64,000 bases of DNA from Pseudobdellovibrionaceae bacterium (GTDB lineage: Bacteria > Bdellovibrionota > Bdellovibrionia > Bdellovibrionales > Bdellovibrionaceae): the NCBI GenBank assembly GCA_019637915.1, contig JAHBUV010000001.1:2388565-2452564 (forward strand), given 5' to 3'. Shown one piece after another: positions 1 through 7,815 of the stretch. Under the pieces are notes generated by a model. It did no database searches, was not told the origin of the DNA, and saw only the letters and a list, made by a program, of their open reading frames with translations. How positions within the stretch are numbered: the stretch's first letter is position 1; the number at the start of each line of letters is the position of its first letter. The position numbers and the translations under genes were made by a program.

Positions 1-2
1 GC

Positions 3-986
3 GACGGTTTTGTTTTGAGCCTCGTTTCCGCGAGCCAGGACCTCGCCCACGAGCCGTTCGGCGGCATCGTGCCCGAGATCGCCTGCCGCAATCATTCGAT
101 CGCTTTGCTCCCGTTGGTGGAAGAGGCTTTGAAAAAAGCCGCTGTCGCCTGGACGGACCTGGGAGGCATGGTCGTCACCAACCGCCCGGGATTGATCGGC
201 TCTTTGATCGTCGGCGTGATCACGGCGAAAAGCCTCGCGCAGGCCCGGCATCTGCCCCTGATCGGGGTCAACCACCTCGAAGGGCATCTGCTGGCCCCTT
301 TCCTGCGCGATGACGGCTTCGCGCCGCCGCCGGATTTCGCCGCGCCCTACGTGGGCCTCGCCATCAGCGGCGGGCACACCAGCCTGTACCGCATCAACGG
401 GCTGGGCGACTACGAGGTCCTGGGCGCCACCAAGGACGACGCCGCCGGAGAGGCCTTCGACAAGTTCGCCAAGATGATCGGCCTCGGTTTCCCGGGCGGC
501 GTGAAGGTCGACCGCCTGGCGAGGAACGGCGATCCCAAGGCCTTCAACCTTCCCCGCAGCCTCCTCCACGAGGACACTTTCGACATGAGTTTTTCGGGGC
601 TGAAGTCCTCGGCCCAGCGTCTGGTCGATCAATTGGGGCCGGAGGAAACCGCGCGCCGCCAGGCTGATCTGTGCGCCTCTTTTCAGGAGGCGGCCGTGGA
701 CGTGCTGGTCGCGAAACTCGACAAGGCCGTGCGCCGCACGGGTTTGCGCCGGGCCATCCTGACGGGCGGGGTGAGCGCGAATTCGCGTCTGCGCGAAAGA
801 ACCCAGGCCTGGGCCGACAGGGAGAACATCCAGCTCGTCATCCCGCCGATCCGCTACTGCACTGATAATGCCGCGATGATCGGTTACGCCGGCATCCTGC
901 GTTTGAATCGCGGCGAGCGCCACGGCCTGGATCTGTCGCCGTCCCCGCAAAGCGCGGCCGGCGATTTCCGCGAGGGGCGCGCGTGA
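3..986 (+). CDS. tsaD: tRNA N6-adenosine threonylcarbamoyltransferase TsaD, 5' end cut by window edge
   Basis: TsaD transfers the threonylcarbamoyl group to A37 of ANN-decoding tRNAs, working with TsaB and TsaE. The frame is already open at base 3 (DGFVLSLVSASQ), so the true start lies upstream and the TTG at 15 is not the start. Family hallmarks seen: the HLEGH metal motif, AISGGHTSLY, the ASFQEAAVDVL segment, GVSANSRLR, and YCTDNAAMIGYAG near the C-terminus. The stop overlaps the rsmA start by 4 bases (GTGA), so the two are translationally coupled. Only the N-terminal segment of the ASKHA fold is missing. Confidence 0.96.
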   Translation, partial: DGFVLSLVSASQDLAHEPFGGIVPEIACRNHSIALLPLVEEALKKAAVAWTDLGGMVVTNRPGLIGSLIVGVITAKSLAQARHLPLIGVNHLEGHLLAPFLRDDGFAPPPDFAAPYVGLAISGGHTSLYRINGLGDYEVLGATKDDAAGEAFDKFAKMIGLGFPGGVKVDRLARNGDPKAFNLPRSLLHEDTFDMSFSGLKSSAQRLVDQLGPEETARRQADLCASFQEAAVDVLVAKLDKAVRRTGLRRAILTGGVSANSRLRERTQAWADRENIQLVIPPIRYCTDNAAMIGYAGILRLNRGERHGLDLSPSPQSAAGDFREGRA

Positions 987-1807
987 CGGCCCGCCAGCGC
1001 CTGGAAGAGGTCTTGCGGGAAACCGGCCTGATCGCCAAAAAATCCCTCGGCCAGAACTTCCTGGTCAGCGACAACGTCATCGCGAAAATCCTCGGGGAGG
1101 CCGCGAAGTTCGACGCCCGTCATTTGCTGGAAATCGGTCCCGGTCCCGGGGCGCTGACGCAGGACTTGCGCCGGCGCGGCTTGCCTTACACCGTCATCGA
1201 GCTGGATCGCACCATGGCCGATTACTGGCGCGCCCAGGGCCTGAACGTGATCGAAGAGGACGCCCTGCGGATCGATTGGAAATCCCTGATCGGGGAAAAA
1301 ACCCTGCTGGTGAGTAACCTGCCTTACCAGATCTCCTCCTCCCTGGTGATCGACCGCAGCCTGGATGAAAAGCCGTTGATGGGCATGGTGCTGATGTTCC
1401 AGAAAGAGGTCGCCCAGCGCATCCGCGCCGCCGCCTCGAGCGAGCATTACGGGTTGTTGTCGGTGATCGCGCAGAACTTCTGGCGCACCTGGCTGGTGTC
1501 CGAGGCGGGGCCCAAGGACTTCTGGCCGCCCCCGAAAGTGGCCAGCCGGGTCCTGGGGTTCGAGCCCCTGGACGTGGCGGGTTTGAACCGCCAGGGCTTT
1601 CTCAATTTCGTCAAAGCGGCTTTTGCCCAGCGCCGCAAGCTCCTGAAATCGAATCTGTCGGTCTGGCTGTCCTCGCGGCGGATCCCTCCTGAGAAACTCC
1701 TTGCCAAGATCGATGCCTTCGGGCTCAAAGAGACTGTGCGCGCGGAGGAATTGACGCCGGCGCGATTCCGGGAATTGTATGAGCATTTTGATCATTCAAG
1801 AGAATAA
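983..1807 (+). CDS. rsmA: 16S rRNA (adenine(1518)-N6/adenine(1519)-N6)-dimethyltransferase RsmA/KsgA
   Basis: Dimethylates the two adjacent adenines in the 3' terminal hairpin of 16S rRNA during late 30S assembly. The protein is 274 residues, normal for the family. It shows KKSLGQNFL at the N-terminus, the SAM-binding motif LEIGPGPGALT and the catalytic NLPYQIS motif (N-L-P-Y). The GTG start sits in a 4-base overlap with tsaD. The 3' end overlaps smpB by 29 bases. The three genes form a compact translation and quality-control cluster. Confidence 0.96.
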   Translation: MTARQRLEEVLRETGLIAKKSLGQNFLVSDNVIAKILGEAAKFDARHLLEIGPGPGALTQDLRRRGLPYTVIELDRTMADYWRAQGLNVIEEDALRIDWKSLIGEKTLLVSNLPYQISSSLVIDRSLDEKPLMGMVLMFQKEVAQRIRAAASSEHYGLLSVIAQNFWRTWLVSEAGPKDFWPPPKVASRVLGFEPLDVAGLNRQGFLNFVKAAFAQRRKLLKSNLSVWLSSRRIPPEKLLAKIDAFGLKETVRAEELTPARFRELYEHFDHSRE

Positions 1808-2231
1808 AAAGGCCCGCTTCGACTACAGCATCGTCGACACCTTCGAGGCCGGTCTGGAGTTGATGGGCAGCGAGGTGAAATCGCTGCGCGACAAGGCCAT
1901 TCAATTCAAGGATTCCTACATCAGCTTCCGCGGCTCGGAAGCCTTCTGGCAAAACGCCCACATCGCCGAGTACAAGGCCAGCAGCTACAACAATCACGCG
2001 CCGGAGCGTTTGCGGCGTTTGCTGTTGAACCGCAGCGAGCTGAACCGCATCTTCGACGCCATCCGCATTGAGGGGCTGACCTGCGTGCCGCTGAAGATCT
2101 ACTTCAAGAACGGCCGCGCCAAACTGGAGATCGGCCTGGCGAAGGGCAAGAAACTTCACGACAAGCGCGAGAGTATCAAGACGCGCGACGAGAAAGCGCG
2201 CTTACAGAGGACGATGCGGCATCATCGTTGA
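1779..2231 (+). CDS. smpB: SsrA-binding protein SmpB
   Basis: SmpB binds tmRNA and brings it to stalled ribosomes for trans-translation. At 150 residues it has full family length: an N-terminal NKKARFDYSI, the central GSEVKSLRDKAIQFKDSY and YKASSYNNH segments, then LAKGKKLHDKRESIK and a basic C-terminal tail. The start lies 29 bases inside rsmA. The tail-coding end overlaps by 56 bases the 3' end of the convergent HAMP gene, so the two tails are encoded on opposite strands of the same DNA. Confidence 0.96.
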   Translation: MSILIIQENKKARFDYSIVDTFEAGLELMGSEVKSLRDKAIQFKDSYISFRGSEAFWQNAHIAEYKASSYNNHAPERLRRLLLNRSELNRIFDAIRIEGLTCVPLKIYFKNGRAKLEIGLAKGKKLHDKRESIKTRDEKARLQRTMRHHR

Positions 2232-2838
2232 CGGCGTCGGGCGCGAGAGCGGGGAGACCCAGGCGCCCGCGGTGGCCGGACAACAGCAGCTGCCAGGCGA
2301 GCAAGGCGTCGCGGCGCTGCGGATCGATGGGCAGGCTTTCCAGCAATCTCAATTCCGCTTCCAGGTTGGCCCGCTGCACGCGGTAGAACTCCTCGTAATT
2401 CAGGAACAGGCTGCGATAGGTTTCCTCGCCCATCATGTCGGGCGGTGCCTGGTCCCACTGGCCTTCGGTGAGGGCCTGCAGATGGTCTTCCATGGCTTGC
2501 AGGGGGCGGAACAGGTGGCGGACGAGGCGCCGGGCGAACAGCATGCCGACGGCGGCGGTGGCGATGGAGCCGAGCACGAGAAAGCTGCGGATCCAGAGGA
2601 TCTCGCGTTCCAGGTGCTGCACGAGCCCCGGCTTCACGTCGTAAGCGAGCTGCAAAAAGATGTTGTAGTTCTGTTCGATGAAAAAGACGGCCGGCACGAG
2701 AAACAACAGCAGGCAGGCGATGAGGCCCGCGCCCAAACCGAACAAAAGGCTTCCGGCGAACCAGCGGTCGCGCAAGGGGCCCGGGGGTTTTTGTTTCTGC
2801 GGGGGCCCTTGCGGGGGCCGCCGACGTCCTTGGATCAT
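2176..2838 (-). CDS. HAMP-domain inner membrane protein
   Basis: A 220-residue membrane protein. A basic, proline-rich N-terminus (about residues 1-26) precedes a transmembrane segment at roughly 30-54, a short extracytoplasmic stretch, and a second segment at about 84-101. A HAMP-like linker follows (ARRLVRHLFRPLQAMEDHLQALTEG). There is no kinase, cyclase or methyl-accepting domain, only a helical tail. The ATG at 2838 is chosen because the frame upstream is proline- and charge-biased without a signal. It is divergent from the lipoprotein gene at 2923 and convergent with smpB, overlapping it by 56 bases. Function unknown; possibly a signalling adaptor. Confidence 0.75.
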   Translation of the reverse strand: MIQGRRRPPQGPPQKQKPPGPLRDRWFAGSLLFGLGAGLIACLLLFLVPAVFFIEQNYNIFLQLAYDVKPGLVQHLEREILWIRSFLVLGSIATAAVGMLFARRLVRHLFRPLQAMEDHLQALTEGQWDQAPPDMMGEETYRSLFLNYEEFYRVQRANLEAELRLLESLPIDPQRRDALLAWQLLLSGHRGRLGLPALAPDAVNDDAASSSVSALSRRAS

Positions 2839-2857
2839 GGCCTTTGGATCGGTCGGA

Positions 2858-2886
2858 TTGCGTTTGCCCCTGAGTCCAATTATTCT
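2858..2886 (+). promoter_or_regulatory. possible sigma70-type promoter for the coiled-coil lipoprotein
   Basis: TTGCGT at 2858-2863, 17 bases, then TATTCT at 2881-2886, located 37 bases before the ATG at 2923 in the divergent intergenic gap. Resemblance to consensus only. Confidence 0.35.
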
Positions 2887-2922
2887 CAAAAAGAGCCATG
2901 AAGGGCGGAAAGGGTCCAGGGA

Positions 2923-3621
2923 ATGATCAAAAACGGACTTTGGTTGGTGGGTGTCGTTTGCTCCGGGGCCTTGATCGCCTGCTCGTCGGCCCCGCGGGAA
3001 AGCCGCGTGGACGAGCCTTTGGTTGACGGCAAATACCAGCTCTCCGCCGATCGCGAGGCCCTGGACCGCCTGCGCGAGCAGGTGCCGCCGGAAAAACGCC
3101 AGGAAAACGACGAGATCGCCTTCACGCTGCAGTGGATGAGCGAAACGAAGATGCCTCCCGCCGAAGTCCGCAACAGGTTCAACGCCGCGGTCTCCAAAAA
3201 ACGCAACGCTTTCAACAAGGACATGGACCGGCGGCGCAAGGAGTTCGTGCGCAAAGAGCGCCAGGACCGCGAGGAATTCACCCGCGAATCGGAAAGCGCC
3301 CGCCGCGCTTTTTCCGGCCTGAAGCGGAGCGCGGACGAAAGAAAAAAATTCTACGATGAGAGCGACCAGAAGCGCCGCGATTTCCACGCGGGCCAGCGCG
3401 AGCGCCGGGACGAGTTCGAGGGCGACATCCGCGACCGCCGGCGGAATTTCGAGGACTACGTCCGCGAAAAAACCGCCGACTTCAATCAGGAGCACCGGGT
3501 CTACAGCCAGCGCTATGATCAGGCGAAGAAAGATGCCGAGATCCTCCGCAAAAAGGAAATCCAGGACCACGATCAGCGCATGAACGCCGTGCCGGCCGAG
3601 CCTCTGGGCGCGGGGCAGTGA
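2923..3621 (+). CDS. coiled-coil lipoprotein
   Basis: A 232-residue protein with a lipoprotein signal peptide ending in the lipobox LIAC (Cys at about residue 20). It is followed by a very charged, almost continuously helical body dominated by Arg, Lys, Glu and Asp with periodic Phe (RRKEFVRKERQDREEF, RRNFEDYVREKTADF), typical of a long coiled coil. It is probably anchored in a membrane leaflet with a rod extending into the periplasm. No enzymatic motif is seen. The convergent PilZ gene ends 5 bases away. Confidence 0.8.
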   Translation: MIKNGLWLVGVVCSGALIACSSAPRESRVDEPLVDGKYQLSADREALDRLREQVPPEKRQENDEIAFTLQWMSETKMPPAEVRNRFNAAVSKKRNAFNKDMDRRRKEFVRKERQDREEFTRESESARRAFSGLKRSADERKKFYDESDQKRRDFHAGQRERRDEFEGDIRDRRRNFEDYVREKTADFNQEHRVYSQRYDQAKKDAEILRKKEIQDHDQRMNAVPAEPLGAGQ

Positions 3622-3625
3622 TCAG

Positions 3626-4315
3626 TCAGTCGCGGTTTTTGTAAAGCGCGCGGTGCAATTCCATGACGGTGCCGAACAGGCGGGCTTCCATCCCGGGATT
3701 CACGTCGGTGAACTCCAGGCCCACGAGCTTGCGGTCGCGGTCCTCCTTGACGTGCCGGACATGGGCGCGGAAAGGGATGTCCGGGCGGTGATCGATGCGT
3801 AAAACCCCCTCGACGAGATCGGCGAGTTGCGGCGCCACGGAATCCTTGGGGATCGCGATGCGGCAGCCCCCGGTGCTGAAATCCAGGAGCGAACCCTGGA
3901 TCCGCGCGTCCAGGCCTTTGCACCGCCGGATCTCCAGCTGGGCGGGATAGCCCATGGGGATCTGCAGGCGGAAATTCTGCCGTCGTTGCAGTTTGAAAAC
4001 GTCCACCTCGGTCCGTAATTCCCAGGAACCGTCGTCGCGCGGGCGGGCCGGGGAAGTCAGGAAGTAGCGGTCCGCCCCGAGCTGCAGGGAGATCACGGCG
4101 TTCTGCGGACCCTGCGCCAGGGCCGTCGCGGCTTCCGGGGGGGCCGAGCAGCGCAGATGCCCCTTCTCCAGAAGCAGGGGCCGCAGGCGGAACAGCTGAT
4201 CGTGATCGGGGAGCTTGCCGATGAGTTCCGGTTTCTCCCTGGTGAGCGCGGAAAAGAAATCATCCCTTTCGGAGGGGGAGAGTTTTTTGAAGATCTCGGT
4301 TTGATCGGCGCTCAT
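3626..4315 (-). CDS. PilZ-domain protein (YcgR-like layout)
   Basis: 229 residues: an N-terminal helical region, then a beta-rich segment (about 60-105), then a C-terminal PilZ domain. The c-di-GMP signature is present: RRQNFR at about residues 111-116, corresponding to RxxxR, and DFSTGG at about 145-150, corresponding to (D/N)xSxxG. It is predicted to bind cyclic di-GMP and act on motility or surface behaviour in the cytoplasm. It sits just downstream of a 67-residue gene on the same strand (9-base gap), so they are probably co-transcribed. The PilZ call is firm; the target is unknown. Confidence 0.88.
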   Translation of the reverse strand: MSADQTEIFKKLSPSERDDFFSALTREKPELIGKLPDHDQLFRLRPLLLEKGHLRCSAPPEAATALAQGPQNAVISLQLGADRYFLTSPARPRDDGSWELRTEVDVFKLQRRQNFRLQIPMGYPAQLEIRRCKGLDARIQGSLLDFSTGGCRIAIPKDSVAPQLADLVEGVLRIDHRPDIPFRAHVRHVKEDRDRKLVGLEFTDVNPGMEARLFGTVMELHRALYKNRD

Positions 4316-4324
4316 GCCCTATCT

Positions 4325-4528
4325 TCAGGCGGCTTTGCGGGAGGAATCAAGCAGGTCTTCGAGAAGGATCTCGTCCTCTTCCCGGGTGGTGGGCGGCAGG
4401 GGTTCCGCGGGCTCCCGGGTTTTGTGCAGCTCGGCCTGGGCCCGGTAAGCTTTCAGGGCCTTCTCGCGCACCGCGGGGGACGGGTCACTGGCCAGTCCAA
4501 TGTCCAGTTTCTTCTTCTCGCCGCTCAT
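4325..4528 (-). CDS. small hydrophilic protein of unknown function
   Basis: 67 residues, highly charged, with no membrane segment. It opens MSGEKKKLDIGLASDPSPAVREKALKAY-like and ends in an acidic stretch (EEDEILLEDLLDSS). It lies immediately upstream of the PilZ gene on the same strand, so it may be co-expressed. No recognised family. Confidence 0.55.
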   Translation of the reverse strand: MSGEKKKLDIGLASDPSPAVREKALKAYRAQAELHKTREPAEPLPPTTREEDEILLEDLLDSSRKAA

Positions 4529-4642
4529 GCCCTTATTTTAACACGGGCGGAACTGAGCAATTTTCAGTCACTTGAAACGCTTCAAAATGGGACGTGTTTT
4601 GTCGCGGGACGGGACGGGGGGCGACGGGCGGAAAGGCGCGCT

Positions 4643-6097
4643 TCAAAGGTCCGAGACGCAGGCGCGGACGCAGCTTTCGCGCTCCAGCTTGATCTGCGGA
4701 TTCAGGCATTCCGCCGTCATCTTGTGGCGCACCAGGCGGGCTTCGGCCGGGGCGATGGTTTCCGCGCGACCGAAGCGGGCCTTGCAGGCCGAGACGGCGT
4801 ATTTCACCAGGGCGGTGCGCATGCTGGGGCTTTCCCTCTCCAGGTAGTCGGCGGCTTTCATGCGGTTGATGCCGATGCCGTTTTTCGAGGGGGAGGATTG
4901 CAGGACGTCGAAATCGAAATTCCGGTGGGACACGTTGGCGGCGACGCAGTCGTTGATCGCCGCCAGGCGGTTGACGCCGAAAGGATCGGCGCCGACCCCG
5001 TCGATGATGACCACGTGGCCGGTGCTGGCCAGGATGTCGCCGTTGCGGATGGTTCCCGAAGCTTGCGAGGCCACCGGGGCCAGGCAGGTCAGGCCGTTGC
5101 GGGCCGGGTCCATGAAGGCGCGGGCGCCGACCCCCACCACTTCGCCGGGAATGACGGCGCGGCCGGCCTTGATGCGCAGGCCGTTGGAAACCAGGGAGGC
5201 ATAAACAAAACCAGAGCAGTCGACGCCCAGCACGGACGTGCCGGAGCCCGAGTCCTTGAAGAAATTCAGCGAGGACGACGCCGACATGGTGGCGTAGGGT
5301 TTGCCGCCGAAGTCATAGATCAGGGGATTCTGCGGGACATTGAAACAAGAGGCGTCGCGCTCGATCCCTTCGCGGATGTAGTAATGGCTGCGTTGCAGGG
5401 CTTTGAGGTCGGCGATCACGCGGCGTTTGCCGCCGGACGGGTGGTCCGGGGACAGGTAGCGGATGGCGGCTTTCTCGATCGCGGCCGAGGACAAGCTCAT
5501 GGCGGGAACGCGCAGGCTTTGGCAGCTTTGGTAGGCGGTGGCCATGACTTTGAGGGCGCCTTTCACGACGGCGTGATGACGGCTCGGTTCGGGGCCGAGG
5601 ATCATGGTCGTGTCGTCGCTCGGTTCGGACCTCGCGCACTCGATGCCGGAAGCGGCGGCGTTTTTGGCGATGCGGGCGTAGAGCTGATCCAGGCGGTTCT
5701 GGAGCCGGTCTTTTTCAGGCGTGGTGCGATCGCCGAGCCCCAGGGCCATGACCTCCGCCAGCCACTCGTTGCGGTCGGTGACGCCGGGGATCCGGCGGGC
5801 TTCGTTGACCAGGATTTCATAGACCTCGCCGAGCTCCGCCGCGAGCCGCTCGCCTTCGGGACGATCAGCAAGGTTTTGCCGCAAACGCGTGCGGAACGAT
5901 TCGACGTCGGGGAGATCCTGTTGATCGAGGAGAACCTGGCCGAGACTCGCGGTGATCTTCTGGGGGAAGTCCTCGCACGCGGCCCCGCCCTGCGCTTCGC
6001 TGGCCAGACGTTCCGTCAAGGCGTTCATGGGAGGCGCGCAGGAACTCAAACCCGCGGCGAACACGACGATGAGGGAAGCATGACGAAGAGCGATCAT
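4643..6097 (-). CDS. NlpC/P60-like cell-wall lipoprotein
   Basis: 484 residues. A lipoprotein signal ends at LSSC (Cys20). The long middle region is helical and unrecognised. The C-terminal third contains VDCSGFV (Cys294) and, after RNGDILASTG, a histidine in GHVVIID (His361). This Cys...His order and the DCSGF motif are the hallmark of NlpC/P60-type peptidoglycan hydrolases or amidases. It probably cleaves peptide stems in the periplasm while tethered to a membrane. It stands alone on the minus strand with no operon partner. Confidence 0.75.
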   Translation of the reverse strand: MIALRHASLIVVFAAGLSSCAPPMNALTERLASEAQGGAACEDFPQKITASLGQVLLDQQDLPDVESFRTRLRQNLADRPEGERLAAELGEVYEILVNEARRIPGVTDRNEWLAEVMALGLGDRTTPEKDRLQNRLDQLYARIAKNAAASGIECARSEPSDDTTMILGPEPSRHHAVVKGALKVMATAYQSCQSLRVPAMSLSSAAIEKAAIRYLSPDHPSGGKRRVIADLKALQRSHYYIREGIERDASCFNVPQNPLIYDFGGKPYATMSASSSLNFFKDSGSGTSVLGVDCSGFVYASLVSNGLRIKAGRAVIPGEVVGVGARAFMDPARNGLTCLAPVASQASGTIRNGDILASTGHVVIIDGVGADPFGVNRLAAINDCVAANVSHRNFDFDVLQSSPSKNGIGINRMKAADYLERESPSMRTALVKYAVSACKARFGRAETIAPAEARLVRHKMTAECLNPQIKLERESCVRACVSDL

Positions 6098-6201
6098 GCT
6101 TCCGGTATCGGTGTGGTGAAAAGAGCACTTTACGGAAGGGCGATGAATTCATGATGTCCCGAGCCTGACTCGTCAAGCGCGGGACTCACGTCGGGTCGGG
6201 G

Positions 6202-7770
6202 TCAGACCAAAGGCGCGGCCTGCAAGGGGTCCCGGACGCTGTTGTCCGGACTTTCCGCGGGCGCCAGCCCTTCGATGGCCGGCCCGTTCAACACGTCGCC
6301 TTGGCCGTCGAAGCGCGAACCATGGCAGGGGCAGTCCCAGGTTTTCTCCGCCGCGTTCCAGTGCACGATCCCCCCGAGATGGGGGCACATCGCCGACAGG
6401 ACGTGCACGCGGCCCAGGGGGCTTTTGTACACCGCGAGTTTCTTGAGGCCCTGGCGGATGATGGCGCCTTCGCCGGGCTTGATGTCATCGACGGATTCCA
6501 CGTCCCCGGCGGACAGCCAGTCGGCGTAGTTCAGGGCCGTCTGCAGGTTCTCTTTCAGGTAAGCGGTGACGCCGTGGAGAGTGCGGCTGGGATCGTAAAG
6601 GGCCGCCCAGGGATTGTCGCGACCGAGGATCAGGTCACGGATCAACATGCCGCCCAAGGTGCCGTGGGTGAGTCCGTGCCCCGAATCGCCGGTGATGACG
6701 TAGATGTTGTCGCTGTCCCGGGGGTTGCGGCCGATGAAGGCGAGGCCGTCCACGGGCTCGATGATCTGCCCCGACCAGCGCACGGCGGAGGGCGCGTCGA
6801 TGCCCAGGCGCCCGCGGGCCCACTCCTCCAGGTGCGCGTAATGTTCCTCGACGTGGGCGTTCTGGCCGGTGCGGTGATCCTCGCCGCCGATCAAGACCAG
6901 GTCGTGATCGGTTTCGGGGTCGGAAATCAGGCGCACGTAATGATAAGGGTTGGCGGTGTCCCACACCAGGGTGTCGGGCACCGAACCGCGCGGCACGCGC
7001 AGGCCGATGAGGTAACTGCGGTGGGCGATGGCCTTGGTGTGCAACGTGACGATGTTGTTGATCGGGACGTTGGTGGCGACGACGACGTGATCGGCGGTGA
7101 TCTGAAAACCTTGCGAGGTGGTGACCACGGCGGGTTGGCCGCCCTCGACGTCGATGGCGGCGGCGTGCATGAAGATGCGCCCGCCCCGACGGACGACGGC
7201 GTTGGCGAGCCCCAGCAGGTATTTGATGGGATGGAAGCGCGCTTGCCGCGGATAGCGCAGGACCGGCCCAAGGTCCATGGAGCCGTAACGGAAGCGCTCG
7301 AGGAGCTCGACGTCGTCGAACCCGAGGGCGCGGGCGGCTTCGAGCTCCTGCTCCAGCACCTCGCGCTCGTCGGTGATGGAAAGAGCCAGGTGACCGTCGA
7401 GGCGCTGGAAGTCGCAATCGATTTTTTCCTCGCGGATGATGTTTTCGATCTCGTCGATGGCGCGACGATGGCTTTCCGCCGCCAGGCGGGCTTTCCCGTC
7501 GCCGTGCAGGCGGCGGAGCTTGACGAAACCTTCATCGAGGGCCGAGGAAAGATGGGCGGAGGTGTGACCGGTTTCGTTTTGTCCCAAACGCTCGCGGTCG
7601 ATGACGACCACGCGCCGACCTTCCTTGAGCAGCTGATAGGCCGTGGTCAGCCCCGAGATGCCCGCGCCGACGACGCAGACGTCGGTGGCGACGTTGGAGG
7701 ACAAAGGGGCGAAAAAAGGTTTGTCCAATTTTTGCCAATACGATGTTTCCAGGGATTGCTGAGACGCCAT
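6202..7770 (-). CDS. FAD-dependent oxidoreductase with C-terminal Rieske [2Fe-2S] domain
   Basis: 522 residues from the ATG at 7770, chosen because AGGAGG lies just upstream; an in-frame ATG 18 bases earlier lacks a site. The N-terminal DAO fold has the FAD motif VVGAGISG (35-40) and NETGHTSAH. The C-terminus is a Rieske domain, CPH (462-464) and CPCH (480-483), the CxH/CxxH pair that ligates a 2Fe-2S cluster. The family is the DAO-Rieske fusion seen in many bacteria; the substrate is unknown. It follows the REC-kinase-REC gene on the same strand with a 45-base gap and may be the output end of that operon. Confidence 0.88.
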   Translation of the reverse strand: MASQQSLETSYWQKLDKPFFAPLSSNVATDVCVVGAGISGLTTAYQLLKEGRRVVVIDRERLGQNETGHTSAHLSSALDEGFVKLRRLHGDGKARLAAESHRRAIDEIENIIREEKIDCDFQRLDGHLALSITDEREVLEQELEAARALGFDDVELLERFRYGSMDLGPVLRYPRQARFHPIKYLLGLANAVVRRGGRIFMHAAAIDVEGGQPAVVTTSQGFQITADHVVVATNVPINNIVTLHTKAIAHRSYLIGLRVPRGSVPDTLVWDTANPYHYVRLISDPETDHDLVLIGGEDHRTGQNAHVEEHYAHLEEWARGRLGIDAPSAVRWSGQIIEPVDGLAFIGRNPRDSDNIYVITGDSGHGLTHGTLGGMLIRDLILGRDNPWAALYDPSRTLHGVTAYLKENLQTALNYADWLSAGDVESVDDIKPGEGAIIRQGLKKLAVYKSPLGRVHVLSAMCPHLGGIVHWNAAEKTWDCPCHGSRFDGQGDVLNGPAIEGLAPAESPDNSVRDPLQAAPLV

Positions 7771-7815
7771 GAGCCCTCCTGCCCCCACCAGGTTTCCCGG
7801 AGGAGGCGGACGGGA

